Below are positions 36,680 through 45,057 of a stretch of 64,000 bases of DNA, one piece after another. The position numbers and the translations under genes were made by a program. How positions within the stretch are numbered: the stretch's first letter is position 1; the number at the start of each line of letters is the position of its first letter. A model generated the notes under the pieces. That model was not told the DNA's origin. It saw only the letters and a list, made by a program, of their open reading frames with translations, and ran no database searches. Origin of the DNA: Candidatus Tepidifontimicrobium thermophilum (lineage in GTDB: Bacteria > Sysuimicrobiota > Sysuimicrobiia > Sysuimicrobiales > Sysuimicrobiaceae); assembly GCA_031296405.1 (NCBI GenBank), contig JAVKKH010000002.1, positions 124,001 to 188,000 on the forward strand, written 5' to 3'.

Positions 36680-37627
36680 ATGTCCCGCTACCTCGGCCGG
36701 CGCCTCCTGGGGGCGGTTCCGGTCCTCTGGGGGGTCGTAACGCTGGTCTTCCTCATCATCCGCCTGGTTCCGGGGGATGCCCTCCAGCTGTTCCTCGGGA
36801 CGCAGGTGGAGATGACTCCGGAGCAGATGGCAGAGCTGCGACGGGTGTTCGGCCTCGATCGCCCCCTGTGGGCGCAGTACCTGGACTACCTGGGTCGGGT
36901 GGTGCAGGGGGACCTGGGCGTCTCCCTGCGGACGGCGCGGTCCGTCCGCGGTGAGATCGCCAGCCGGCTGCCGGTGACGGTACAGCTGGCCGTCCTGGCT
37001 GTGGGAATCGCTGCGGCGGTAGCCGTCCCCGCCGGCGTGGCCGCGGCGGTGAGCCGGCGGGCGTGGGTCCAGGCGTGCCTGCGGGTGGCGGCGCTGGCGG
37101 GACTGTCGATCCCCAGCTTCTGGCTGGCGACCATGCTGGTTCTAGGAGCGTCGCGGGTCGGGGTGCGGGTGCTCGGCACGTACGTCCCCGTGTGGCAGGA
37201 CCCGTGGCGCAGTTTGGAAACACTGCTGTTGCCTGCGGTGGCGTTGGGCACAGGACTGGCGGCGGCCCTGATGCGGTACGTTCGTGCGTCCGTGCTGGAG
37301 GTCCTCGGCCAGGACTACGTGCGCACCGCCTGGGCCAAGGGACTCCCCGCCCGGGCGGTGTTCAGGCGCCACGTGCTCCGGAACGCCCTCATCCCCGTGG
37401 TGACCGTGGCGGGATTCCAGCTGGGCTACCTGCTGGGAGGCGCGGTGGTGGTAGAAGAGGTGTTCGGCCTGCCGGGCATGGGGCGACTGGCGCTGGGCGC
37501 GATCCTCCAGCGGGACTACGCGATGCTCCAGGGCGTCGTCCTGGTGACGGCGACGCTGTTCGTCCTGACGAACCTCCTGACGGACCTGGCATACGGGTGG
37601 ATCGACCCGCGCATCCGGTATGACTGA
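36680..37627 (+). CDS. ABC transporter permease, DppB type
   Basis: First membrane subunit of the peptide importer, 315 residues. N-terminal MSRYLGRRLLGAVPVLWGVVTLVFLIIRLVPGD is typical of DppB/OppB, and the ATPase-coupling loop reads DYVRTAWAKGLPARAVFRRHVLRNALIPV. Six hydrophobic segments. ATG 36680 is chosen; a GTG 6 bases earlier is possible. Overlaps the second permease. Confidence 0.93.
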   Translation: MSRYLGRRLLGAVPVLWGVVTLVFLIIRLVPGDALQLFLGTQVEMTPEQMAELRRVFGLDRPLWAQYLDYLGRVVQGDLGVSLRTARSVRGEIASRLPVTVQLAVLAVGIAAAVAVPAGVAAAVSRRAWVQACLRVAALAGLSIPSFWLATMLVLGASRVGVRVLGTYVPVWQDPWRSLETLLLPAVALGTGLAAALMRYVRASVLEVLGQDYVRTAWAKGLPARAVFRRHVLRNALIPVVTVAGFQLGYLLGGAVVVEEVFGLPGMGRLALGAILQRDYAMLQGVVLVTATLFVLTNLLTDLAYGWIDPRIRYD

Positions 37628-38531
37628 GCGAGGCGCCGCCCGCGGGAGCCATTCGGCGGCCGCAGCCTCGGGGGCACCGCGGGCGTGGCAGGTTCGCTGG
37701 AACCGCATGCCGCCTGAGCGACGGTGGCTGACGGTGGTGGGCGGAGCCGTCGTGTTGACTGCGGTTGTCGTGGCGGCGGTGGGACCTGCGCTGTGGATGG
37801 AGTCCGCGTTGGTCATGCGGACGGAAAGACTCCTGGAGGGGCCCTCGTGGAGGCATCCGCTGGGGACCGACCAGTTTGGTCGGGACCTTTTGAGCCGGTT
37901 GCTGGTCGGTGCGCGGCCGTCGGTGGTGGTGGCGTTCGGAGCGGTGGGCTGCGCCACGCTGGCAGGGACCACGGTGGGCGTGGTAGTGGGCTCGGTCGGG
38001 GGGCTGGCGGACCAGGTCGCGATGCGGGTGGCGGACGTCCTCTTCGCCTTCCCGGGCCTGCTCCTGGCCATGGCGGTCATGGCCGTGGTGGGCCCGTCCC
38101 TGAGGAACCTCGTTCTCGTGTTGGGCTTGGTGTACACGCCCCAGTTCATGCGTGTGGCGCGGGCGTCCGCGCTTGCGGTCCGGAGGGAGCAGTACGTGGA
38201 AGCCGCAGAGGCGTTGGGTGCGAGCCGCTGGCGGATCGTGGCACGCCATGTGGCGCCGAACGCCATGGCGCCCGTCCTCGTGCAGATCTCTTTGGGGCTG
38301 TCGCTGGCGGTGCTGGCGGAGTCCGCTTTGAGCTTCCTCGGCCTCGGCATCCAACCACCAGTTCCCTCCTGGGGCAACATGCTGAGCGAGGGACGGCAGT
38401 TCATGGAGATCGCCCCGTGGAACGCCATCGCCCCCGGGCTGGCCATCGCCCTGGTAGTTTTGGGGTTCAACCTCCTGGGCGACGGGCTGCAGGAGCTGTT
38501 GGACCCCCGAATGCGGCCGGAGGGGCTTTGA
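37620..38531 (+). CDS. ABC transporter permease, DppC type
   Basis: Second membrane subunit, 303 residues. A short basic N-terminus leads to the first helix, then HPLGTDQFGRDLLSRLLVGAR, the OppC/DppC signature, and the coupling loop YVEAAEALGASRWRIVARHVAPNAMAPVLVQ. Ends with the usual GDGLQELLDPRMR. Starts inside the end of the first permease and overlaps the following hydrolase gene (TTGA). Confidence 0.93.
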   Translation: MTERGAARGSHSAAAASGAPRAWQVRWNRMPPERRWLTVVGGAVVLTAVVVAAVGPALWMESALVMRTERLLEGPSWRHPLGTDQFGRDLLSRLLVGARPSVVVAFGAVGCATLAGTTVGVVVGSVGGLADQVAMRVADVLFAFPGLLLAMAVMAVVGPSLRNLVLVLGLVYTPQFMRVARASALAVRREQYVEAAEALGASRWRIVARHVAPNAMAPVLVQISLGLSLAVLAESALSFLGLGIQPPVPSWGNMLSEGRQFMEIAPWNAIAPGLAIALVVLGFNLLGDGLQELLDPRMRPEGL

Positions 38532-39610
38532 GGGGCCGGGAACTGGGGACGCTGTTGAGGCGAGGGGTGGAGTCGGGCGTCTTCCCCGGCGCGGTGGCGG
38601 TGGTGTGTGCGGGCGGGCAGACGGTGTTCCAGGATGCAGTGGGCCATGCCCAGGTACAGCCAGAGCGGCGTGTGATGAGTCCGGGCGCCTTGTTCGACCT
38701 CGCGTCCCTCACCAAAGTGTTGTGCACGGTTCCCGTGATTTTGCGCCTGTGCGCGGACGGGCGGGTGGACCTGGACGAGCCCCTGCGGCGCTGGTTACCG
38801 GAACTGGAGGGCGCGTCCGCAGGGCAGGCTACCCTGCGGCAGGCGCTGGCCCACACCACGGGACTTCCGGCGTGGCGGCCGCTGTACCTGCACGCGCACG
38901 GCAGGGAGGCGGTCGTGCGGGCGATCGCCGCCGTGCCCTTGGAAGCCGTCCCCGGGAGCCGGGTGCTGTACTCGGACCTCGGGATGCTCCTCGCGGGCTT
39001 TGCGGCCGAGCGAGCGGCCGGTGTGCGCGTGGACGTGCTGTTCCAGGAGCACGTGGCAGCGCCCCTCGGTCTTCGGGAGGCCGGATTCCGGCTGCCTCCG
39101 GACGGTCGCAACCGCTGCGCTGCCACGGAGGAGGGGAACGCGTACGAGCGCGGGATGGCTGGTGAGGCGGGCCGGTCGTTCCGCTGGCGCGAGGGCGTCA
39201 TCGTGGGAGAGGTACACGACGGTAACGCGTACTACGCGTTGGACGGCGTGGCACCCCACGCGGGACTGTTCTCCCCGGCGTCGGAGGTGGTGCGGGCGGG
39301 GGTCGCGTGGCTGCGGCCCGGCAGGTGGCTGCCGGAGGGCTGGGTGGCGGAGGCGCTGCGGGACCAGCGCCGGGGTGCCCGGGGCGAGCCGCGGGGCCTG
39401 GGCTGGGTGCTGCACCATCGCGAGGCGTTCTTCGCCGCTTTTGGCCCCCGCTCTTTCGGCCACACCGGGTTCACGGGGACCGCGGTGGCGGCGGACCCGG
39501 ACCGGGAGCTCGTCGCGGTCCTCCTGACCAACCGGGTCCACCCGTACGTTCGAGAGGGGATCGAGGGGTTCCGCCGTGCTTTCTTCGACGCGGTGGCGGA
39601 GATGGTGTGA
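38528..39610 (+). CDS. Class C beta-lactamase-like serine hydrolase (PBP4B/YfeW-like)
   Basis: A 360-residue serine hydrolase of the beta-lactamase/penicillin-binding fold. The catalytic SxxK is S60-L-T-K63 (FDLASLTKVL), the YxN-equivalent is YSD in VLYSDLGMLLAG, and the third box is HTGFTG. No signal peptide is seen, so it may act in the cytoplasm on imported muropeptides. In Escherichia coli a related gene (yfeW) lies beside murQ-murP and in Bacillus a similar gene sits in the murQ-murR cluster, which supports a peptidoglycan role. TTG start overlaps the permease stop. Confidence 0.82.
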   Translation: MRGRELGTLLRRGVESGVFPGAVAVVCAGGQTVFQDAVGHAQVQPERRVMSPGALFDLASLTKVLCTVPVILRLCADGRVDLDEPLRRWLPELEGASAGQATLRQALAHTTGLPAWRPLYLHAHGREAVVRAIAAVPLEAVPGSRVLYSDLGMLLAGFAAERAAGVRVDVLFQEHVAAPLGLREAGFRLPPDGRNRCAATEEGNAYERGMAGEAGRSFRWREGVIVGEVHDGNAYYALDGVAPHAGLFSPASEVVRAGVAWLRPGRWLPEGWVAEALRDQRRGARGEPRGLGWVLHHREAFFAAFGPRSFGHTGFTGTAVAADPDRELVAVLLTNRVHPYVREGIEGFRRAFFDAVAEMV

Positions 39611-39620
39611 GGAGGTTGAC

Positions 39621-40523
39621 GTGAGCGGGACGCTGGACGACCTGGAAACAGAACAGCCCAACCCCCGTAGCTTGGAGCTGGACCGGCTGCCCGTGGCGGA
39701 GGTGGTGCGGCTCATCAACGAGGAGGACGCCACCGTGGCCGGGGCCGTCCGGGAGGCGCTGCCGGCGGTGGCGCGCGCCGCGGAGCTGGTGGCGGACCGC
39801 TTGGCACGCGGGGGACGCGTGTTCTACGTAGGCGCAGGCACCAGCGGCCGGATCGGCTGGCTGGATGCGGTAGAGTGGGTGCCCACCTTCGGGGTGGAAC
39901 CCGGCTCCGTCCAGGTGGTGGTGGCGGGCGGGATCAACTCCACGGTGGAGGCGAGCTCCGAGCTGGAGGACGACGCAGAACTCGGCGCGGAGGACCTGCG
40001 GGCCCACGCCCCGTCGGCTCGCGACGTCGTGGTGGGGCTCGCCGCCAGCGGCCGGACTCCTTACGTGCTGGGGGCCCTGCGCGCGGCCCGGGAGGCGGGC
40101 TGCGCGGTCGTCGCGGTGTGCAACAACCCCCGTTCGCCCATGGAGGCGCTGGCGGACGTAGCGGTGGTCGTCCGGACCGGTCCGGAGGTGGTGGCCGGCT
40201 CGACGCGGATGAAGGCGGGGACTGCTCAGAAGATGGTGCTGAACATGCTGAGCACGGCGGCCATGGTGCGGCTGGGCAAGGTCTACCGGAACCTCATGGT
40301 GGACGTCCGGCCCCTGAACCGCAAGCTGGTGGCGCGGGCCAGCCGGATCGTGGCGCAGGCGGCAGGGGTGTCCGCGCGCGAGGCAGAGGAGTGGCTGGAG
40401 CGGGCGGGCCGCAACGTGAAGGTGGCCATCGTCATGGCCCGGACGGGCTGTGGGCCGGAGGAAGCCGAGGCCAGGCTCCAGGCCGCCGGCGGGCAGGTCC
40501 GCGTGGCGTTGGGGGAGACGTGA
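39621..40523 (+). CDS. murQ: N-acetylmuramic acid 6-phosphate etherase
   Basis: Cleaves the lactyl ether of MurNAc-6-phosphate to give GlcNAc-6-phosphate and lactate. 300 residues with the MurQ/GKRP SIS motifs: TEQPNPRSLELDRLPV at the start, FYVGAGTSGRIGWLDAVEWVPTFG, GLAASGRTPYVLGAL and the signature EVVAGSTRMKAGTAQKMVLN. GTG start 10 bases after the previous stop with GGAGG between. Overlaps anmK by 4 bases. Confidence 0.96.
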   Translation: MSGTLDDLETEQPNPRSLELDRLPVAEVVRLINEEDATVAGAVREALPAVARAAELVADRLARGGRVFYVGAGTSGRIGWLDAVEWVPTFGVEPGSVQVVVAGGINSTVEASSELEDDAELGAEDLRAHAPSARDVVVGLAASGRTPYVLGALRAAREAGCAVVAVCNNPRSPMEALADVAVVVRTGPEVVAGSTRMKAGTAQKMVLNMLSTAAMVRLGKVYRNLMVDVRPLNRKLVARASRIVAQAAGVSAREAEEWLERAGRNVKVAIVMARTGCGPEEAEARLQAAGGQVRVALGET

Positions 40524-41662
40524 CGGACTTCCGCTGGCCGCACCCGGAGTCGGCCCTGTGCGTGGTCGGGGTCATGTCCGGTACCTCCTGCGACGGCGTG
40601 GACGTGGCGGTGGTCGAGGTACAGCGGGCCGAGCGGCTGCGCGTGCGCACGCTGTTTGCGTGGACCCAGCCGTACAGCGACACGGTGCGGGAAGCTCTGC
40701 TGCGCCTGGCGAGTCCCGGGACCAGCCCCGAGGAGGTCTGCCGGTGGAACTTCGAGGTGGGCGAGCAGCTGGCGGAGGCGGTGCTGGCGGCCCTGGCCCG
40801 CGCACGGGTGCAGCCCCAGCGCTGCCACCTGATCGGGTCCCACGGACACACGGTCTGGCACGTGCCGGGACACAGCACGCTCCAGATCGGGGAGGCGGCG
40901 GTGATCGCGGAGCGCACGGGGCTGCCCGTGGTGAGCAACTTCCGGGCCCGCGACGTGGCCGCGGGCGGACAGGGGGCGCCGTTGGTCCCCTACGTGGACT
41001 GGCTGCTGTTCAGCCACCCGCACCGCAGCCGGGCGGTGCAGAACCTGGGCGGCATCAGCAACGTGACCTGGCTCCCCGCAGGCGGTGGGCCCGACGGGGT
41101 GCTGGCCTTCGACACCGGCCCCGGGAACATGGTGGTGGACGGCGTGGTCCGCCTGCTCACGGGTGCCCGGTACGATGAGGGCGGGCGCATGGCGGCGGCG
41201 GGGACTCCGCACCTCGGCCTCGTGGAGGAGCTGGTCGGCCACCCTTACTTCCGGCAGCCGCCCCCAAAGAGCACCGGCCGGGAAGTCTTCGGGCTTGACT
41301 ACGCGCGCGGCTTGGTGGAGCGCGGGCGCCAGCGGGGGCTGTCCGACGCAGACCTGGTGGCTACTGCCACCTACCTGACCGCGCGGACGGTGGCGGACGC
41401 GTACCGCTTCCTCGGGAAGGTGGATGAGGTGCTGCTGAGTGGGGGCGGAGTGCACAACCGGACCCTCGTGCGCTGGATCCAGGAGGCGCTGGCTCCCGTC
41501 CCCGTGCGGACCACGGCGGAAGAGGGGGTGGATCCGGACTTCAAGGAGGCCGTGGCGTTTGCCGTACTGGCGGCCATGACCGCATGGGGGATGCCGGGGA
41601 ACCTCCCCTCCGCCACGGGGGCGCGCAGGCCCGTCATCCTGGGAGACCTGACCCTCCCTTGA
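40520..41662 (+). CDS. anmK: Anhydro-N-acetylmuramic acid kinase
   Basis: Opens and phosphorylates 1,6-anhydroMurNAc to MurNAc-6-phosphate, the substrate of MurQ. 380 residues, with the nucleotide motif GVMSGTSCDGVDVAVVEV at the start, SHGHTVWH, NLGGISNVTWL, FDTGPGNMVVD and LLSGGGVHNRTL. Its presence beside murQ means the pathway starts from anhydro sugars released by lytic transglycosylases. GTG start overlaps murQ. Confidence 0.96.
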   Translation: MTDFRWPHPESALCVVGVMSGTSCDGVDVAVVEVQRAERLRVRTLFAWTQPYSDTVREALLRLASPGTSPEEVCRWNFEVGEQLAEAVLAALARARVQPQRCHLIGSHGHTVWHVPGHSTLQIGEAAVIAERTGLPVVSNFRARDVAAGGQGAPLVPYVDWLLFSHPHRSRAVQNLGGISNVTWLPAGGGPDGVLAFDTGPGNMVVDGVVRLLTGARYDEGGRMAAAGTPHLGLVEELVGHPYFRQPPPKSTGREVFGLDYARGLVERGRQRGLSDADLVATATYLTARTVADAYRFLGKVDEVLLSGGGVHNRTLVRWIQEALAPVPVRTTAEEGVDPDFKEAVAFAVLAAMTAWGMPGNLPSATGARRPVILGDLTLP

Positions 41663-42708
41663 AGCAGCCAGGCCGCTGGATGCGCGCGGAGATCCAGGAG
41701 CAGCCCGCGGTCCTGGAGCGGCTGTGGGACGACGTCCGACCGCTGGCGCGGCGGCTGGCGGCGCGGTGGCGGCTGGATCCCCCCGGGCTTGTGGTCTTCG
41801 TGGCCCGCGGATCGTCCGACAACGCGGCCCTGTATGGACGGTACCTGTGGGAGGCGACCCTGGGCGTGCCGGTCAGCCTCGCAGCCCCGTCCGTGGTCAC
41901 GTTGTACAGGGGACGGTTGCGCCTGCGGGGCAGTTGGGTGGTCGGCCTGTCCCAGTCCGGCCGGTCCCCCGACGTGGTGACGTTCCTCCGGCGCGGGCGT
42001 CAGGGCGGGGCGTTCACGGTGGCGGTGACGAACGACCCTGACTCCCCCCTCGCCCGGGAGAGCCACGAGGTTCTGCCCCTGTACGCGGGCCGCGAACGCA
42101 GCGTGGCCGCGACGAAGACGTACGTGGCGGAACTGTTCGTGCTCAGCGTGCTGGCAGCCGAAGCTGCAAAAGACCGGCGGCTAGTGAGCGCGCACGAACG
42201 ACTCCCCGGCCAGGTGGCCGCCGCGCTGAGGGTGGAGGACGCGGCGTCGGACCTCGCGCGGCGGTGGGAGGGCGCGGCCGCGTGCGTGGTCACGGGGCGC
42301 GGGTACAACTACGCCACCGCTCGGGAGGCGGCCCTGAAGCTGAAGGAAGCCGCGTACCTGCCCGCGGAGGCCCTGTCGTCCGCGGACTTCCTGCACGGCC
42401 CCGTGGCGCTGGTGGGGCCGGGGTTCCCGGTGCTGGTGGTCGCCTCACCGGGTCGGGCCCGGAGACACCTCCAGGACGTGGTGCGTATGCTGGGCCGGCG
42501 GGGAGCCCAGGTGGCGGTGGTGTCCTCCGACCCTGCGGTGTTGGGCTGCGTGCAGCACGGGCTGGAGGTGCCGGCGGGGACCCCGGAGGAACTCACCCCC
42601 CACGTCTACGCGGTAGCGGTCCAGCTGTTCAGCTACCACCTCGGCGTGCGGCGGGGGACCGACCCGGACCGGCCTCGCGGATTGCGGAAGGTCACCCGGG
42701 TGCTGTAG
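41659..42708 (+). CDS. SIS-domain sugar isomerase/deaminase (GlmS isomerase-like, NagB-II type)
   Basis: A 349-residue protein equal to the isomerase half of GlmS without the glutaminase domain: two SIS modules, with ARGSSDNAALYGRYLWE and LSQSGRSPDVVTFLRRGR in the first and TGRGYNYATAREAALKLKEAAYLPAEALSSADFLHGP in the second. Such proteins act as glucosamine-6-phosphate deaminases or fructosamine deglycases. After MurQ and a deacetylase, a GlcN-6-P deaminase would complete the route to fructose-6-phosphate. TTG 41659 overlaps the anmK stop; ATG 41680 is an alternative. Confidence 0.85.
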   Translation: MKQPGRWMRAEIQEQPAVLERLWDDVRPLARRLAARWRLDPPGLVVFVARGSSDNAALYGRYLWEATLGVPVSLAAPSVVTLYRGRLRLRGSWVVGLSQSGRSPDVVTFLRRGRQGGAFTVAVTNDPDSPLARESHEVLPLYAGRERSVAATKTYVAELFVLSVLAAEAAKDRRLVSAHERLPGQVAAALRVEDAASDLARRWEGAAACVVTGRGYNYATAREAALKLKEAAYLPAEALSSADFLHGPVALVGPGFPVLVVASPGRARRHLQDVVRMLGRRGAQVAVVSSDPAVLGCVQHGLEVPAGTPEELTPHVYAVAVQLFSYHLGVRRGTDPDRPRGLRKVTRVL

Positions 42709-42733
42709 GGCCGACGGCGGGACCGAGTCGGCC
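42709..42733. terminator. Inverted repeat between convergent genes
   Basis: GGCCGAC (42709-42715) and GTCGGCC (42727-42733) form a perfect 7-bp stem with an 11-base loop in the 29-base gap between convergent genes. No T run, so a weak or Rho-assisted terminator at best. Confidence 0.35.
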
Positions 42734-42737
42734 GCGG

Positions 42738-43439
42738 TCAGGGCAGGAGGGTCAGGAGTTCGGACAGGGTGTCCACCGTGTGGTGGGGCCGCCCGGCCGC
42801 GTCGCCCGGGTGGTGCCGGCGCCGCACCCACACCGCGGTCATGCCCGCCGCGAGGGCCCCGGCCACGTCCGCGTGCAGCAGGTCGCCCACCATCCAGCAC
42901 CGATGGGGCTCTGCGCCCGCGCGTCGGGCGGCCTCCACGAACACCGCGGGGTCGGGCTTACTGCGGCCCAGCTCCTGGCTGGTCACCACCGGGTCCAGGA
43001 GTTCGCTCAGTCCCGTGGCGTCCAGTTTCCACTGCTGGAGGGCGGTCTCGCCGTTCGTGATGAGACCCGTCTGGTAGCCGCGTCGGCGCAGCTCCAGCAG
43101 GACAGGCTTCGCGTCCGGGAAAGTCCGCACCTGGCCGTCCCGGAGGGCGGTGTAGCGCTGCAGGAAGGGGTCTACGGGCCCGCGGAAACCCAGGCGGCGC
43201 AGGGCCTCCTCCCACGTCCAGCGTCGCATGAGGGGAATGGTGACCCCGGGTTGGGCCGGGGTCACACGCTTCCACAGCTCCAGGGACGCTTCCAGGTAGG
43301 CACGGACCATCAGGTCCGCGGGCAGGAAGGGGTAGACCTCCTGCAGCTCCTCCGCCACCTGGCGGACGCAGTCCGACATCAGTCCAGTCTCGTCCACCAG
43401 GGTGTCGTCCAGGTCGAAGAAGACGGCCTGTGGTCGCAC
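42738..43439 (-). CDS. HAD family hydrolase
   Basis: A 233-residue phosphatase. Nucleophile motif FFDLDDTLVDE at the start, motif II LITNGE, motif III Lys in GRSKPDPAVF, motif IV VGDLLHADVAGALAAG. A helical cap lies between about 20 and 90. It resembles YjjG/pyrimidine 5'-nucleotidase-type HAD proteins; the substrate is not known. GTG start. Convergent with the recycling operon and just downstream of tRNA-Ser(GGA). Confidence 0.88.
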   Translation of the reverse strand: MRPQAVFFDLDDTLVDETGLMSDCVRQVAEELQEVYPFLPADLMVRAYLEASLELWKRVTPAQPGVTIPLMRRWTWEEALRRLGFRGPVDPFLQRYTALRDGQVRTFPDAKPVLLELRRRGYQTGLITNGETALQQWKLDATGLSELLDPVVTSQELGRSKPDPAVFVEAARRAGAEPHRCWMVGDLLHADVAGALAAGMTAVWVRRRHHPGDAAGRPHHTVDTLSELLTLLP

Positions 43440-43455
43440 GGCGCCTCGAGTGTCG

Positions 43456-43551
43456 TGGCGGAGGGGGTGGGATTTGAACCCACGAGGCGGGTTTTAGCCC
43501 GCCTACGCGCTCTCCAGGCGCGCCGGATCAGCCGGACTCCCGCACCCCTCC
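43456..43551 (-). tRNA. tRNA-Ser (anticodon GGA)
   Basis: Folds as a class II tRNA: acceptor GGAGGGG pairing with CCCCTCC, discriminator G, anticodon loop CTGGAGA (anticodon GGA, reads UCC/UCU), a long variable arm built on GGCGGG/CCCGCC, and T arm GGGTTCAAATCCC. The 3' CCA is encoded (43456-43458). Confidence 0.96.
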
Positions 43552-43564
43552 GGCCGCAACCTTT

Positions 43565-43573
43565 AGGATACCA
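43565..43573 (-). promoter_or_regulatory. Extended -10 of the tRNA-Ser(GGA) promoter
   Basis: Reading leftwards, TGGTATCCT ends 13 bases before the mature tRNA 5' end, so transcription would begin a few bases ahead of it. No clear -35 is seen. Same TGnTATnCT form as at rpmH and gyrB. Confidence 0.5.
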
Positions 43574-43623
43574 GGGCCGGCCGCGGTTGAGCGCCTCGGC
43601 CGGGATGGCCTATCTTGGCGGGG

Positions 43624-44523
43624 GTGCGGATTGCCATCACGGGGGCCACAGGACTGCTCGGGCGGTCGCTGGCGGAACGCCTGAGGGAGGCGGGCCACGC
43701 GGTCGTGCCCGTCAGCCGGAAACCGGGTCCCGGTGTTGTGCGGTGGGATCCGGCCCGCGGGCAGCTCGAGGCCGCAGCGCTGGAAGGCTGCGACGCCGTG
43801 GTGAACCTGGCCGGCGCCCGCATCGCGCCCGCCCGCTGGACCGAAGCGCACAAGCGCGAGCTGCGCACCAGCCGGGTGGACGCGACCCGGCTGGTGAGCG
43901 AGGCCCTCAGCGGGCTCGCGCAACCGCCCAGGGTGTTCCTTTCGGCCTCGGCCACGGGGTACTACGGTCGCCGGCCTTTCGAGGAGGCGGTCGACGAAAC
44001 CGCGCTGCCGGGGCGGGGCTTCCTCGCGTCGCTGTGCGTGGACTGGGAGGCGGCCACGGAGCCGGCACGGCGGGCGGGGATTCGCACCGTGCTGCTGCGC
44101 ACGGGCCCTGTTCTGAGCGGCCGGGGGGGCTTCCTGGCACCTCTTCTGCCCGTGTTCCGTCTGGGCCTGGGCGGGCCGGTGGGCGACGGGCGTCAGGGCG
44201 TGAGCTGGATCGCCCTGGAGGACTGGCTGCGCGGGGTGGAGTTCGTCTTGAACACGCCGTCGGTGGAAGGCCCGGTCAACCTGACCGCGCCCGGCGCGGT
44301 GACGTTCGCGGAGTTCGCGCGCACCCTGGGACGGGTGCTCCGCCGGCCGGCGTTCTTGCGGGTGCCCGCCTTCGCGGTGCGCTGGGTCCTGGGGCGTGAG
44401 ATGGCGGACGAGGTGTTGCTGTCCGGTCAGCGGGCGATCCCCCGGCGCCTGCTGGAGGCGGGATTCGAGTTCCGCTACCCGGAGCTGGAGCCGGCACTGC
44501 GGTCGGCCCTGGGGGAGAGGTAG
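43624..44523 (+). CDS. NAD(P)-dependent epimerase-family protein (YfcH/TIGR01777 type)
   Basis: A 299-residue short-chain dehydrogenase/reductase-fold protein: nucleotide loop ITGATGLLGRSLAERL, DAVVNLAGARIAPARWTEAHKREL, and SASATGYYGRR, all typical of the TIGR01777 group once annotated as a cell-division inhibitor (SulA-like). C-terminal DUF1731-like end (VPAFAVRWVLGREMADEVLLSGQRAIPRRLLEAGF). Real function unknown. GTG 43624 gives the usual RIAITGATG start; TTG 43615 is also open. An SRPBCC gene, its common partner, follows directly. Confidence 0.88.
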   Translation: MRIAITGATGLLGRSLAERLREAGHAVVPVSRKPGPGVVRWDPARGQLEAAALEGCDAVVNLAGARIAPARWTEAHKRELRTSRVDATRLVSEALSGLAQPPRVFLSASATGYYGRRPFEEAVDETALPGRGFLASLCVDWEAATEPARRAGIRTVLLRTGPVLSGRGGFLAPLLPVFRLGLGGPVGDGRQGVSWIALEDWLRGVEFVLNTPSVEGPVNLTAPGAVTFAEFARTLGRVLRRPAFLRVPAFAVRWVLGREMADEVLLSGQRAIPRRLLEAGFEFRYPELEPALRSALGER

Positions 44524-44984
44524 TTGAAGCTCCAACGGCTGGAGCGGGTGGTCCGGCTTCGGGCATCTCTGGACGACGTCTGGGAATTCTTCGCGGACCC
44601 GCGGAACCTCCGCGAGATCACGCCACCGTGGCTGGACCTGCAAATCGTGTCACCTGTGCCTGATCGGATGTACCCTGGATTGCTCATCGAGTACCGGGTG
44701 CGACCGTTCCCAGGCCCTGCGTGGGTGTGGGTGACGGAGATCACCCACGTCCAGGAGGGGGTCCGGTTTGTGGACGAGCAGCGCATCGGGCCCTACCGCC
44801 TGTGGCACCACGAACACCACTTCCGTGCCTCAGGGCACGGAGTGGAGGTGCGGGACCTAGTGGTGTCTACCTGCTCCCCGGAGGCCGGGCCGGGCACGTG
44901 GCGGTCGGACGGGCCGTGCGCTCGCGGCTTCAGGCGATCTTCGACTACCGGGAGCGCGTGGTCTTGAAGCGGTTTGGACAATAG
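44524..44984 (+). pseudogene. SRPBCC-family ligand-binding protein, frameshifted
   Basis: The first part (residues 1-115: VRLRASLDDVWEFFADPRNLREITPPWLDLQI ... GPYRLWHHEHHFRASGHGVEVRDLVV) is a normal SRPBCC protein of the kind found next to TIGR01777 epimerases. After about 44865 the expected continuation, YLLPGGRAGHVAVG, RAVRSRLQAIFDYRERV and ending VLKRFGQ, is in another frame, finishing at 44984. In the original frame a shortened 147-residue product ends at 44967. Either a recent inactivating indel around 44860-44872 or a sequencing error. Starts with TTG right after the epimerase stop. Confidence 0.75.
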
Positions 44985-45057
44985 ACGGGGTGCGTGCGGG
45001 TGCCACGCGACCGGTCGCTGCCGCCCGTGGTCATTCCCGGGGTCTGCGCAATCCACC

